NCBI GenBank assembly: GCA_029465975.1
Contig: CM055736.1
Coordinates: 3,094,785 to 3,158,784, forward strand
Length of the DNA: 64,000 bases
Source of the DNA: Dallia pectoralis
Taxonomy: Eukaryota; Chordata; Actinopteri; Esociformes; Umbridae
Direction: 5' to 3'
The notes below the pieces were generated by a model. That model worked only from the letters and a program-made list of their open reading frames with translations. It was not told the origin of the DNA and did no database searches. The position numbers were made by a program, and so were the translations under genes. Positions 48,634 through 59,018 of this stretch are shown in pieces. The number at the start of each line of letters is the position of its first letter. The stretch's first letter is position 1.

Positions 48634-49985
48634 GTCTTTTTATCTCCGAGACGTTCTTCTATGTTGAGTTCTATGTAAGCAATGGGGTTTGTGTGTTTAT
48701 ACAGATTCACACTGGGCTCTACATTGTTACGATAACAAGTTCCATCCATTCTCAAAGAAGAAATAGTTTTTTACGACAATAAACTTCCTGTAAACTAACA
48801 ATTTGCTTTGAAAGCTACCAAAGGCATTCATACTAATTTGTTTTTCTTTGATAAACTGTTTTTCTGTACACGAGAGACATTTTTTTATTCATTTCTTGGA
48901 AATCGGGTGCAGTCCATGACAGTAAGAATGAGTGGTGCCATGGAATGATAATTGAATTGAGATAGACGCTGCATTTTTTTAAGGAGGTGTAATGACTATG
49001 GTTAGTTCAGATGCAAGATGAGTGGAGCAATGGGTTTGAAGGAAGTGACAAACAAACCAAATGACTCAAAGGGTAAAATTGAATAGTATCTCCGTTGAAA
49101 ATGCAGGGAATTTAGCCGTTCTTGTTACTGGTCTGTAAAAATGTCTAGTCAAGGGTCAAATGACTCGACTTGGAAGATAAGCAACCGCTTTAATGTGACA
49201 GCCAGAAGAATATTGCTTTATCCGCGTTGAGCAAACCTTATTTTCTACAACAGAGTTCTGTAGATTTTTCTCTAATGTTTCAGCAATTGTGGTGTCTTAT
49301 GACTGTAGTTTACTAGACATTTAATGGAAGCTAGATTTAAAAGGCTGTAAAAAGAAATATTCTCCAGAATAAACAACGTCAAAAATGTATGTGTAATGTT
49401 TCCAAGAGATTGGTTTTACTTCCAACACTGGCGCCTGTAATATCAAAAGCTCCTCTCTCTACCACCGCCACACATGAATGTAACTAGCCTAATGATATCA
49501 GCCTTCGCCGGCAGTTAAAGTTTAAACCCAGTGTGCGGTTGAACAAGCATGGCAAACAATTATGTGGATAGCCCAGAAACATGAGGTAAAGCTCTCACTA
49601 AGGAGAGTTTAGGGTTAAAAAAAGCTATGTTTCTCAGGGGTTCTAATATAGGCGTGTGACCCAGGCGTTTGTTCTGTTAGTTCTGTATAAATACTTGACT
49701 AATGACTGGGTCAAATCAGTAGCGACCAAAACATGAGAAAGCATAATCCCTGATGAAAACTAATGTAAAGAAACACATGTTCAACCCGGTGGACCTACAG
49801 TATGGGAACCAATGCTCTGTGGGACAGTAACAAATGACCAGTCAATACCCTGTACAACACATTACAACACATTATGTAGCTCTATTATCAGACAGACAGA
49901 GTACAGGGAAGTGCCGCAGAATAGAGGAAAAACCCAATATCCTGGAGAGGATATTAATCTGGTCGTAATGAGTATTTGTCTATGG
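47914..49985. other. Unique AT-rich DNA, about 2 kb
   Basis: A (CT)n tract lies at 48601-48629. I recognise no exon. The stretch is relatively free of repeats and lies within 3 kb of the receptor exons. Confidence 0.45.
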
Positions 49986-50346
49986 GATTGTGTGTGTGTG
50001 TGTGTGCGTGTGTGTGAGTGTGTGTGTGAGCGTGCGTGTGCGCGTGTACGCGTGTGTGAGTGTGTGTGTGTGAGTGTGTGTGTGTGAGCGTGCGTGTGCG
50101 CGTGTGCGCGTGTGTGCGTGCATGTGTAAGTGCGCGTGAACGCAAACGTGTGTGCCCTGCTCTGGTTAAGTACAGTAATATAGAACCCCACAGATGTTCA
50201 TTAAATTGTCTGGAACCGAATGAGAACGGGAAAAGGAAAAGCAAACACACACACACACCTCACACACACACCTCAGACACGCAGTCACACACACACACAC
50301 ACACACACACCTCACACACACACCTCACACACACACCTCACACACA
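49986..50346. repeat. GT/GC tract followed by an opposing CA tract
   Basis: (GT)n with GC, GA and CG interruptions fills 49990-50130. After about 115 bp of unique sequence, (CA)n with CCTCA interruptions fills 50246-50346. The two tracts are roughly complementary to each other. Confidence 0.93.
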
Positions 50347-50705
50347 CGCGCCACATGTTTTCGGGCTAATTATACGACCCAACACAGAGTTATTAGCGGC
50401 AACATTAAATATGAAAGATTGCCTCGTGCTTGTGTCCGCTTCAGTATGTCCTGTCACAACGTGTTTGTGTGAATCCCGGATCTGTGTTGGTGGGAAGGTA
50501 AAAGGCTGCCAATCCAGGATTAAGGACATGACAGCGCTAATAGCTCTTCTTCTTTAGGCTCTTTTCCATGGCAGCAGAGGGATTCACAACACTGTTTACA
50601 CGCATATGGATCGGGAGGATTCAGTGACACCCCCCCACCTGAATTCACTCTTCCTCTTCTACTTATTTTCCGTTCACTGAACTCCCTCCTTCTTCCCTCT
50701 TCCAG

Positions 50706-50841
50706 GTGGGGTGTGTATAGCTCAGTCCTTGAAGATCCCACGGGAACCCAAGCTGGGGGAGTTCGATAAAATCATCATGCGTCTGCTGGAGACGTCTAAC
50801 GCCAGGGCGGTCATCATGTTCGCCAACGAGGACGACATACG
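50706..50841 (+). CDS. grm8: Metabotropic glutamate receptor 8-like, ligand-binding domain exon (first in window)
   Basis: This 136-bp internal exon encodes about 45 residues of the extracellular Venus-flytrap domain of a group III metabotropic glutamate receptor. These are class C G-protein-coupled receptors that sense glutamate, mainly at presynaptic membranes, and couple to Gi/o. The acceptor is a pyrimidine-rich tract ending CCAG at 50702-50705; the donor GTAACA starts at 50842. The exon enters at phase 1 (GT completes a glycine codon) and leaves after two bases of an arginine codon. Recognisable pieces are GVCIAQSLKIPREPK, then FDKIIMRLLETSNARAV and FANEDDIR, all strongly conserved in mGluR4 and mGluR8. 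VIMFANEDD agrees with mGluR8 as I recall it. There are no internal stops. The intron to the next exon is 814 bp. Confidence 0.95.
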
Positions 50842-50881
50842 GTAACACGTGACTAGTTACTCCTGACCATTACATATACAG

Positions 50882-51493
50882 TATGTTGGTCTACATGCTG
50901 GTCTACATATATGTTGGTCTACATATATGCTGGTCTACATATATGTTGTTCTACATATATGCTGGTCTACATACATATATGTTGGTCTACATGTATGCTG
51001 GTCTACATGCTGGTCTACATATATGTTGGTCTACATATATGCTGGTCTATGCTGGTCTACATATATGTTGGTCTACATGTATGCTGGTCTACATGCTGGT
51101 CTACATATATGTTGGTCTACATATATGCTGGTCTACATGCTGGTCTACATATATGCTGGTCTACATATATGCTGGTCTACATATATGCTGGTCTACATAT
51201 ATGCTGGTCTACATGCTGGTCTACATATATGTTGGTCTACATGTATGCTGGTCTACATGTAGACCAGCATACATGTAGACCAACATGTATGCATGTATGC
51301 TGGTCTACATGCTGGTCTACATATATGTTGGTCTACATATATGCTGGTCTATGCTGGTCTACATATATGCTGGTCTACATATATGTTGGTCTACATGTAT
51401 GCTGGTCTACATGCTGGTCTACATATATGTTGGTCTACATATATGCTGGTCTATGCTGGTCTACATATATGCTGGTCTACATATATGTTGGTC
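50882..51493. repeat. 16-bp minisatellite inside the first grm8 intron of the window
   Basis: The unit is CTACATATATGCTGGT, with ATATGTTGG, ATGTATGCTGG and shortened CATGCTGG variants. Near 51245-51290 a few units are inverted, creating a perfect palindrome (listed separately). The array fills about three quarters of the 814-bp intron. Confidence 0.96.
51229..51286. repeat. Perfect 58-bp palindrome without spacer
   Basis: Two 29-bp arms meet between 51257 and 51258 at CTACA/TGTAG. The left arm begins ATGTTGGTCTACATGTATGC and the right arm ends with its exact reverse complement. The palindrome arises where units of the 16-bp array switch orientation. A few further bases pair outside one mismatch. 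Confidence 0.93.
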
Positions 51494-51655
51494 AGTATAG
51501 TCCCACAGATGACTAACTAAACTAAATTTAACTAAATGAGAACGTTACACACTATCTAGTGTACCAACATTGCCTGTCATTGATACAAACTATTATCTCT
51601 GTATCCAAATACTCAATTGTGACTCCCTTGGTTAATCCCTCTCTCCCTCCGTCAG

Positions 51656-51810
51656 ACGTGTTCTGGACGCGGCCAAGCGGAACAACCAGACGGGCCACTT
51701 CCTGTGGGTGGCGTCGGACAGCTGGGGCTCCAAGATCTCCCCTGTAATTGGCCAGGAGAAGGTGGCAGAGGGAGCTGTTACCATAATGCCCAAACGAGCC
51801 TCTGTGGACG
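51656..51810 (+). CDS. grm8: Metabotropic glutamate receptor 8-like, ligand-binding domain exon (second in window)
   Basis: This 155-bp exon continues the Venus-flytrap domain. The acceptor is CCCTCCGTCAG ending at 51655 and the donor GTATGT starts at 51811. The first base completes the arginine codon begun by the previous exon and the last base starts a new codon (phase 1). The 51 full codons include NQTGHFLWVASDSWGSKI, then VAEGAVTIMPKRASVD. In the family, the aspartate and lysine of DSWGSK (codons 51717-51719 and 51732-51734) contact the bound amino acid; both are present. ASDSWGS replaces the more usual GSDSWGS seen in mammalian group III receptors as I recall them. NQTG is a potential N-glycosylation site. 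No stops or frameshifts are seen. Confidence 0.95.
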
Positions 51811-51924
51811 GTATGTACGGAAACTATTAAGGAAACTGTCAAAGATAACGCTCCTTAATGAGGTTCACTTCACTTCTCCCTTCATCCTCCTTCCCTTCTT
51901 GTTGTCTTTTTTTCACCATCCCGC

Positions 51925-52374
51925 TCTGTCTCCCCTCATAACTTTTCCTTTTCTTCTGTTCATCTCTGTCTCCCCTCATAACTTTTCCTTTTCTTCTGGT
52001 CATCTCTGTCTCCTCTCATAACTTTTCCTTTTCTTCTGTTCATCTCTGTCTCCTCTCAACAGCTTTTCTTCAGTTCATCTCTGTCTCCCTCATAACTTTT
52101 CCTTTTCTTCTGTTCATCTCTGTCTCCCCTCATAACTTTTCCTTTTCTTCTGTTCATCTCTGTCTCCCCTCATAACTTTTCCTTTTCTTCTGTTCATCTC
52201 TGTCTCCCCTCATAACTTTTCCTTTTCTTCTGTTCATCTCTGTCTCCCCTCATAACTTTTCCTTTTCTTCTGGTCATCTCTGTCTCCCCTCATAACTTTT
52301 CCTTTTCTTCTGTTCATCTCTGTCTCCCCTCATAACTTTTCCTTTTCTTCTGGTCATCTCTGTCTCCTCTCAAG
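51925..52374. repeat. 40-bp pyrimidine array abutting a splice acceptor
   Basis: The unit consists of TCTGTCTCCCCTCATAACTT and TTCCTTTTCTTCTGTTCATC. Starts recur at 51925, 51965, 52005 and about every 40 bp to 52319. The twelfth, partial copy from 52359 reads TCTGTCTCCTCTCAAG and is the splice acceptor of the next exon. The copy at 52045 reads TCTCAACAGCTTTTCTTCAG and contains extra CAG dinucleotides. The array fills most of the 564-bp intron. Confidence 0.95.
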
Positions 52375-52511
52375 CTTTTGACAGGTACTTCCGGAGCCGC
52401 TCCTGTCTAATAACAGAAGGAACGTGTGGTTCGCCGAGTTCTGGGAGGAAAACTTCGGCTGCAAGTTGGGAATGCACGGCAAACGGCCCGGAAGCCCGAA
52501 AAAATGCACTG
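52375..52511 (+). CDS. grm8: Metabotropic glutamate receptor 8-like, ligand-binding domain exon (third in window), frameshifted
   Basis: The acceptor AG is at 52373-52374 and the donor GTAGGT starts at 52512. The exon enters at phase 1 and reads AFDRYFRSRS. After 52403 the family sequence continues only in the next frame, as LSNNRRNVWFAEFWEENF, then GCKLGMHGKR and KKCTG. The ENFGCKLG and HGKR stretch followed by KKCTG is the best evidence for mGluR8 rather than mGluR4 or mGluR7. The exon is 137 bp, whereas phase 1 at both ends requires a multiple of three (138). One base is therefore missing near 52401-52404, at TCCTG where TCCCTG would be expected. The two neighbouring exons are intact, so a sequencing or assembly indel is likelier than a dead gene, but a true allele cannot be excluded. 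The next exon is not in the window. Confidence 0.92.
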
Positions 52512-52854
52512 GTAGGTCTGAAATACAGAGGAGGAGGAAGCAGAGGCCTATGGGTAATGTAGGCAAGCAGTTGGTGAGGAACAAATCTGATAGGGCAGGA
52601 TATATTCTCATAGTCTCCTGAATTAGTCTTTCTGTATGTCTGACATGCTGATGCAGCCCCTCTGATATGGTTACGGGGTTTCCTACAGTAAAGTGGGTTG
52701 GGGGGTCTCTGTAAGATTTGGGGTTCTGAAGAGAACCTGGGCACTCTCATTCGGCCCCATGGTATGGAAGGAATGGTCTGCGATCTGAGATGACAGTTCT
52801 GTGAAAGAAAGTTCAGGTGTAAACATTACAAACGTGTTACCTGAATATCCACAA
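52512..52854. other. Start of the next grm8 intron
   Basis: This is ordinary intronic sequence after the GTAGGT donor. No repeat is recognised before the 27-bp array. The following grm8 exon, expected to begin with an LERI-like sequence and contain YEQEGKVQFV, was not found anywhere in the remaining 11 kb. Confidence 0.7.
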
Positions 52855-53372
52855 GCTTCATGGTTCACGTCATGGTTGTATATATCCACATGGTTCATGG
52901 TCGTATATATCCACATGGTTCATGGTCGTATATATCCACATGGTTCATGTCATGGTCGTATATATCCACATGGTTCATGGTCGTATATATCCACATGGTT
53001 CATGGTCGTATATATCCACATGGTTCATGGTCGTATATATCCACATGGTTCATGTCATGGTCGTATATATCCACATAGTTCATGGTCGTATATATCCACA
53101 TGGTTCATGGTCGTATATATCCACATAGTTCATGGTCGTATATATCCACATGGTTCATGGTCGTATATATCCACATAGTTCATGGTCGTATATATCCACA
53201 TAGTTCATGGTCGTATATATCCAGATAGTTCATGGTCGTATATATCCACATAGTTCATGGTCGTATATATCCACATGGTTCATGGTCGTATATATCCACA
53301 TGGTTCATGGTCGTATATATCCACATGGTTCATGGTCGTATATATCCACATGGTTCATGGTCGTATATATCA
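52855..53372. repeat. 27-bp minisatellite, about 19 copies
   Basis: The unit is CATGGTTCATGGTCGTATAT followed by ATCCACA. TTCATGTCATGG insertions occur near 52870, 52945 and 53050, and CATAGTTC variants cluster in the second half. The unit length is a multiple of three, so open frames are artefacts. Confidence 0.96.
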
Positions 53373-53652
53373 CCAGTGCAGTAGGTGCTCTTCAATGAAG
53401 ACCGTGACCACAGTCTCAGCTGTGCTTCCCTCACTCTCTATTGGTTCTGCTGAGAGAACAGTAGTTAGATGATGAGTTACACACCGGCCTGTAGACTTCA
53501 GTAAACACTGATCGTTTCACGCTCACACACTCGTAGGCACGTGGCATGCCCCCCCCCCCGAATCTTGCCCTGACACATCTTGAAGGAACATCAGAATGCG
53601 CTGTTGACAATGTCTCAGACTTCAGGTCTTCTATTTTAGCTGCCTGGTTTAT

Positions 53653-53858
53653 GTGTGTGTGTGTGTGTGTCTGTGTGTGTGTATGTGTGTGTGTGTCTGT
53701 GTGTGTCTGTGTGTGTGTGTGGGTCTGTGTGTGTGTGTCTGTGTGTGTGTGTGTGTGTGTATGTGTGTGTGTGTCTGTGTCTGTGTGTGTGTGTGTGTGT
53801 GTCTGTGTGTGTGTGTCTGTGTGTGTGTGTGTATCTGTGTCTGTGTGTGTGTCTGTGG
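53653..53858. repeat. GT microsatellite with CTGT interruptions
   Basis: About 205 bp of (GT)n interrupted by CTGT, ATGT and GGTCTGT. Confidence 0.96.
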
Positions 53859-53934
53859 TGACCAGAATGTAGGGCATAAAACCTTTAGGGGAGACTTTTG
53901 GAAATGTGATGTCATTGTGAGTACTGCAGCGCCA

Positions 53935-54062
53935 CCACCTTCCATCGTTATGTTAGCAGGTCAGTTATCCAGCAATAGAAATAAATATGTACCAGAGAAT
54001 TAAACCCAGAACCGTGGCGTTATTAGCTTCATGCATTACCAACTGAGCGACCTGGCTATAAG
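53935..54062 (-). mobile_element. tRNA-derived SINE fragment
   Basis: On the - strand the head reads AGGTCGCTCAGTTGGTAATG, close to a tRNA A-box. AACGCCACGGTTCTGGGTTT then AATTC follows at the B-box position, and the tail has GCTGGATAACTGACCTGCTA. The order resembles the HpaI-type SINEs of salmonids as I recall them. The copy is diverged. Confidence 0.7.
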
Positions 54063-54635
54063 AGCAGTGGACAACCTGTATCTTGTTCAGTCTGATTCCC
54101 CCGGTCGTCGGCTCGAGCTCCAACCGAGACCCAGGCTTAGTTTCGGCCTACAGATCCCGCCTTTCTCGTCCAGTTATCGCATTTCCTTGGCCCTTTGAGA
54201 CAAAAGCTCTCGACAGACGGCATGGGGTTCCGGTTTAAACCCTCTCTAACTAGCGCTGTGCTGCCTCTGACTTGTCACAAATGGAACACTGTCTTTTTTT
54301 TGCGAGCGCGTGCGTGTTTTTTCGCCGCGCCTGTCGGAGACGGTACAGCTGGGCTGACTGAGACAGGCGGAGCCGTCGTACTCCGTTCACCAGCACATCC
54401 ATCAGTGTTCCCTTCCAATAATTGTTATACGCAAGGAGACCCAAGCCACCACTACTAGTACCATTACATGTCAGCTGGCTGCTCTGCTGCTTGCCCAAAC
54501 ACATCCCGACACACACACAACACACACACACACATACACACAACACACACTCACACATACACGCAAAGACATGCTACAATAAGTTATGGACTTAGACATT
54601 CATGGATGCAAGCTTCCGTTTTGGCATGTGCAAGT
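54063..54635. other. Unique DNA with a small CA patch
   Basis: (CA)n patches lie at 54509-54560. No exon is recognised. Confidence 0.5.

Positions 54636-54731
<96 letters not shown>
54636..54731. repeat. Long perfect CA microsatellite
   Basis: About 47 uninterrupted CA dinucleotides. The lack of interruptions suggests that it is still mutating in length. Confidence 0.98.
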
Positions 54732-54733
<2 letters not shown>

Positions 54734-55437
54734 AAAGAGAAAACTTTGTCATCTACAGTCAATCTAAGCCGACACACGGACAAGTCTAGTCAAAATGGGT
54801 TTAACCAGAAACCCCATGACATCCAGTGAGTCGATTTGTCTTGAAGAGCCAGCAGATTTGTTAACTGGGCTAAATATGAAGGAGGAGTAGGCCGAGACGG
54901 AGCCTGGGTCTCAGTTGGAACTCTAGCAGATAGGAGGATGATCTAAGCCGGGAGATGAATACAGAGGATCCCCTGCTATGATGAGAACCCTCTGGTTCTA
55001 CCTTTCTCTTGGCTTGGATACCATCTGAGCTGCTTTAACTCCCAGCGGAGTTTACCATCCGTACTTCAGCTTGGTCTTCACACTTTCAAATGGTGAACGT
55101 TTAAATGTATTGCATTTGTAGACATTGTTTGTCTAGCTAACTAAGCCACTACCTCTAATACACAAGATGGATCTGAACCCAGCCCACTGCCATTTCAGTT
55201 CAGGCACTTTCCATCATCTCTCATTCGTAAATACAAGTTTTTGCTTTGCTTCTTTTTAACAAACAAATAGATTTTGTCTATATAAGCGATGCATCGGGCT
55301 TATTTAAGGCACTGTAGAAGTGTTGGAGTACACACAATAAAAGGGCTGTTTCCATTGTATGGTTTCACGGAGATAAACGAAGACTAGGGCAACATGTGAT
55401 GTATTCTTAAAGAGAGAGGGAGGGGAAGGGGCTGTAG

Positions 55438-55468
<31 letters not shown>

Positions 55469-56560
55469 CCTGTCGATTCCTGGCAAACAGGTGTGCACAA
55501 CGCAGTGGGACCCGTCTGATCATCATTAAACTAAACATCACTAGATTAGTCACAGCAGGGACAATTGACAGCCGAGGGACACGGTTTTACACCTGTGTGT
55601 GTGTGTGTGTGTTCGTGTTTGAGACGGAGAGACACACACAGTGTTCCCGTGCAGGCAGAGGGATGTGTAACTGAAAGCCTTTACTCTGCCAGTATGATTT
55701 CACCGTCAGTCGGACTTTCAGGCTCTGTGAGGTGACAGCTTTCTCCCCAACCCTCTCTGTTTTACTCTCGTTCTCTCTCTCTCTGATTTCCTAATGTCGC
55801 TGATTCTCTGCCTCTCTCTCCCTATTTGTCTTTCGCAAAATCTCAGTTTGTATACAAGTCAACATGAGTGGGGATGGAAAGACGAGGGGAGGAAGAGAAC
55901 GGTGGAGGAAGACTGTCCAGGGGAGGAATGGGGGAGGGGTTCAGCAAAATATACAGGCGTGAGGGGAGGAAGAAAATGGGAGGGGAGGAAGACGAGGGCG
56001 AGGAAGAGGGGGTCAAGCGGAGGATCAATGGGGTAATGCAATGTAGAGCCGGGCCGAGCGGAGGGAGAACGTGACGTTGAGTGTTTCTGTGTAACTACGA
56101 ATGTGTCTGTGAGGCCTTTTCTTTCTCGTCTGCTCTCCGCAGCACTTAACCAGAGCATTCTGCCAGCCAGGTAGGAACATTTTCCCCTCCTGACGAGTTC
56201 AAGAGAGACAGTTTTATAAGTGTCTTTAAAGATGCAGTTGAATATATGGGAGGATTCCAACACAGTCAGATCTTGGCATTTATTGCCTTTGCTGAAAATA
56301 CTTGTCAAGTACTTTTAGAATGAATTGCAGTCTTTTGTTCATTTGGAATGTTGGTCTATCGATTATTCATGTCTTGGCAGATAGGCGCTTTTCTTTTGAA
56401 AAGGGAGATTGTCGATATGAGGCTGTAAGTTCGAGGTGGCTCATCAATGGAGGTTTTCTGGAATTAGTAAAGTATTGTGTGTGTTTGTGTGTTGATATGT
56501 GGTGTCTTCATATTATTGACCATTTAAAAGCATATGGGGCACAGTTTTTGTGCCGGTGTT
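54732..56560. other. Mostly unique DNA with short simple repeats
   Basis: A (GA)n tract lies at 55443-55468, (GT)n at 55596-55611 and a purine-rich patch at 55870-56030. No exon is recognised. Confidence 0.45.
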
Positions 56561-56567
56561 GGTGTTT

Positions 56568-56604
<37 letters not shown>

Positions 56605-56760
56605 GCTGTGTTGGTGTGTGTTGGTGTTTGTTGGTGTTTGTGTGTGTGTGTGTTGCTGTGTTGGTGTGTGTGTGTGTGTGTGTGTTGGTGTGTGTGGTGT
56701 GTGTGTGTGTTGGTGTTTGTGTGTGTGTGTGTGTTGGTGTTTGTGTGTGTGTGTGTTGTG
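56561..56760. repeat. GT microsatellite with TGTTGGTGTT interruptions
   Basis: (GT)n interrupted by TTGGTGTT and TTGCTGTG blocks. Confidence 0.95.
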
Positions 56761-57220
56761 CACATTGGACTAGTACATGAAGCATGTTCTCACAGGAGAA
56801 TGTTGATGTGTTCAGGATGTGTGATAAATGGCCTTAATGTGTTAATCTCTCCTCTTTTATGCTAATGAATTCATCACCATCTGAAAACCATTATTGTATT
56901 TTTTTGTTGTTGTTGTAATTATTATAAAATACTTTCCAGTGTTAATCAAAACTGGGAGTGGGTGCAGTGCGAAATAAATAAACAGGAGAAAAACAGATGA
57001 ACGGAGAGACAAAAACGAGAGCGCATCAGAAGGGGGGATTTAATTTGCAATTCTAATTCCCGTTTAATTGAGAGGCTTGTTCGAATCATTAGGTCGTCTG
57101 TCATCCGTGTTGCCATCAATCACTTGTTAATCTGCCATATTGTTCCCCACAGATATCTATCACAATACTTAGCTCATTACCATATTAACATGAGACCCGC
57201 CAGGCCATTAAGCATGTTGC

Positions 57221-57258
<38 letters not shown>

Positions 57259-57357
57259 TGCGATTGATCTACACGTGTCTTGTGGAACTGTTGCATGTGT
57301 AAAATTACCTTTCAGGTATTCTCTTGTGGACAGGCTGAGTAAACACCAGAGATGCTC
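56761..57357. other. Unique DNA with a candidate conserved segment and a GT tract
   Basis: A (GT)n tract lies at 57221-57257. The stretch 57020-57200 is AT-rich, complex, repeat-free and contains many TAAT-type cores; see the finding. No exon is seen. Confidence 0.45.
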
Positions 57358-57649
57358 ACAAGTCTCTGAGCTATAGTCCAGGTCAAGTCTCTGAGCTAGA
57401 GTCCAGGTTAAGTCTCAAGTCTCTGAGCTTGAGTCCAGTTCAAGTCTCAAGTCTCTGAGCTAGAGTCCAGGTTAAGTCTCAAGTCTCTGAGCTAGAGTCC
57501 AGGTTAAGTCTCAAGTCTCTGAGCTAGAGTCCAGGTTAAGTATCAAGTCTCTGAGCTAGAGTCCAGGTTAAGTATCAAGTATCTGAGCTAGAGTCCAGGT
57601 TAAGTATCAAGTATCTGAGCTAGAGTCCAGGTTAAGTCTCAAGTCTCTC
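57358..57649. repeat. 32-bp minisatellite, about 9 copies
   Basis: The unit consists of AAGTCTCTGAGCTAGAGTCC and AGGTTAAGTCTC. The first copies are shorter (lacking AAGTCTC) and the last ones carry AAGTATC. Confidence 0.95.
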
Positions 57650-58846
57650 GTGGTTATAAGTGTTGTAACAGCTGAAGCGTTCCATCCAGGCTGCTTAGAA
57701 CACTGCATAGTTGGAGGAATTTATAGCATATAATATCTTAACTCATTTGGCATACAGTATTAGCTTTGAATAGTTTGGTATATAATCAGAGTAAAAAAAA
57801 CAAGAATGCTTTACTTTAAAGTTAATAACTGTATTTTGCCTTGTAACATGAACAAACAGTGGCCACGCCCAGCAGATATGCTAAGTATTACATAGAAGCT
57901 TATAGGTTACGGAAATCGCATTCATCTCAACAGACGTTTCCTTAAAATAAACATTGTTCACAAGTTCCGGCTTCGAAGTCTAAAGTCTTTTGAGGACGAG
58001 TCTTAAGTCAAGGCTGAAGTTCTGCTGGTTCGTACAAATCATGATTTTATAGATGCTAGCATTTTTCATAAAATGGCCTGGCGGTGAGAGAAGGGGTGGA
58101 GCTCTTATTTTCAGTCTCCACCCCCCTCTCGTACCTCTTCTGTCAGGAATGTATCTCTAGGTGGACCGAGATAACTTATCTGTCTGAGACCTGGACACCG
58201 ATGAAACTAAATGTAGGAGTGCGGGTCTAGATTAAGCAGACCTGTGTCTTATTTTCTTCATAATGGTCTGTACGGCTAAACTGATCTCTGATCAGAACTA
58301 GCCATTTGTCACGACTATGACAAGCCCTGAACTATCATTTCCTCCATGTCTGTGGCATCAGCTGATACCGATTATTTCTGTTGAAGAAACAAAAAGCAAT
58401 TCCACATGTAGAGTAAATATGACGACTTAAAAACATGTAAAGTGAGTATTTCCTTTTGTAGTGTTAACATTACATCCTGTACACCGAGGCACGTGCTTGA
58501 CTAGGATCGGTTTGGAATGTATGTTCCCGTATCAGAAGAGGTTCCCTACACTAATGATATACATTCAAGGATGTTTTTTGTCTAGAGCCTGTTCAAGTAT
58601 TTGCATTCAACTACAGACCTACTTAGAACCAGATCTGTAAACTTGTCATACTTGGATCCACCCGTTAACTGAGACTGACTGTTTCCTCCCAAAAAACAAA
58701 ATGTCCCTAATCCCTGCTGCTAAAACTAACTACCAGAAGTCATTCATGTGGGCGAATATTTATCAGTGGGAGTAAATAAACACATTGCAATCAATTAGGT
58801 CATGGCACTTCTAAGTCTGTTTCCAAGCCTGTATGCGTGTATGGAA
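57650..58846. other. Unique DNA
   Basis: No exon or repeat is recognised. Confidence 0.4.
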
Positions 58847-58920
58847 TGTGTGTGTGTGTGTGTGTGTGTGCGCGTGTGCGTGTGTATATGTGTGTGTGTG
58901 TGTGTGTGCGTGTGTGTGCG

Positions 58921-58956
<36 letters not shown>

Positions 58957-59018
58957 CGTGTGCGTGTGTGTGTGTGTATATGTGTGTGCGTGTGTGTGCG
59001 TGTGTGTGCGTGTGTTGG
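58847..59018. repeat. GT microsatellite with GCGTGTGCGT and TATATGT interruptions
   Basis: (GT)n with regularly placed CG and TATA interruptions; TATATG recurs at about 58886, 58935 and 58978. Confidence 0.96.
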
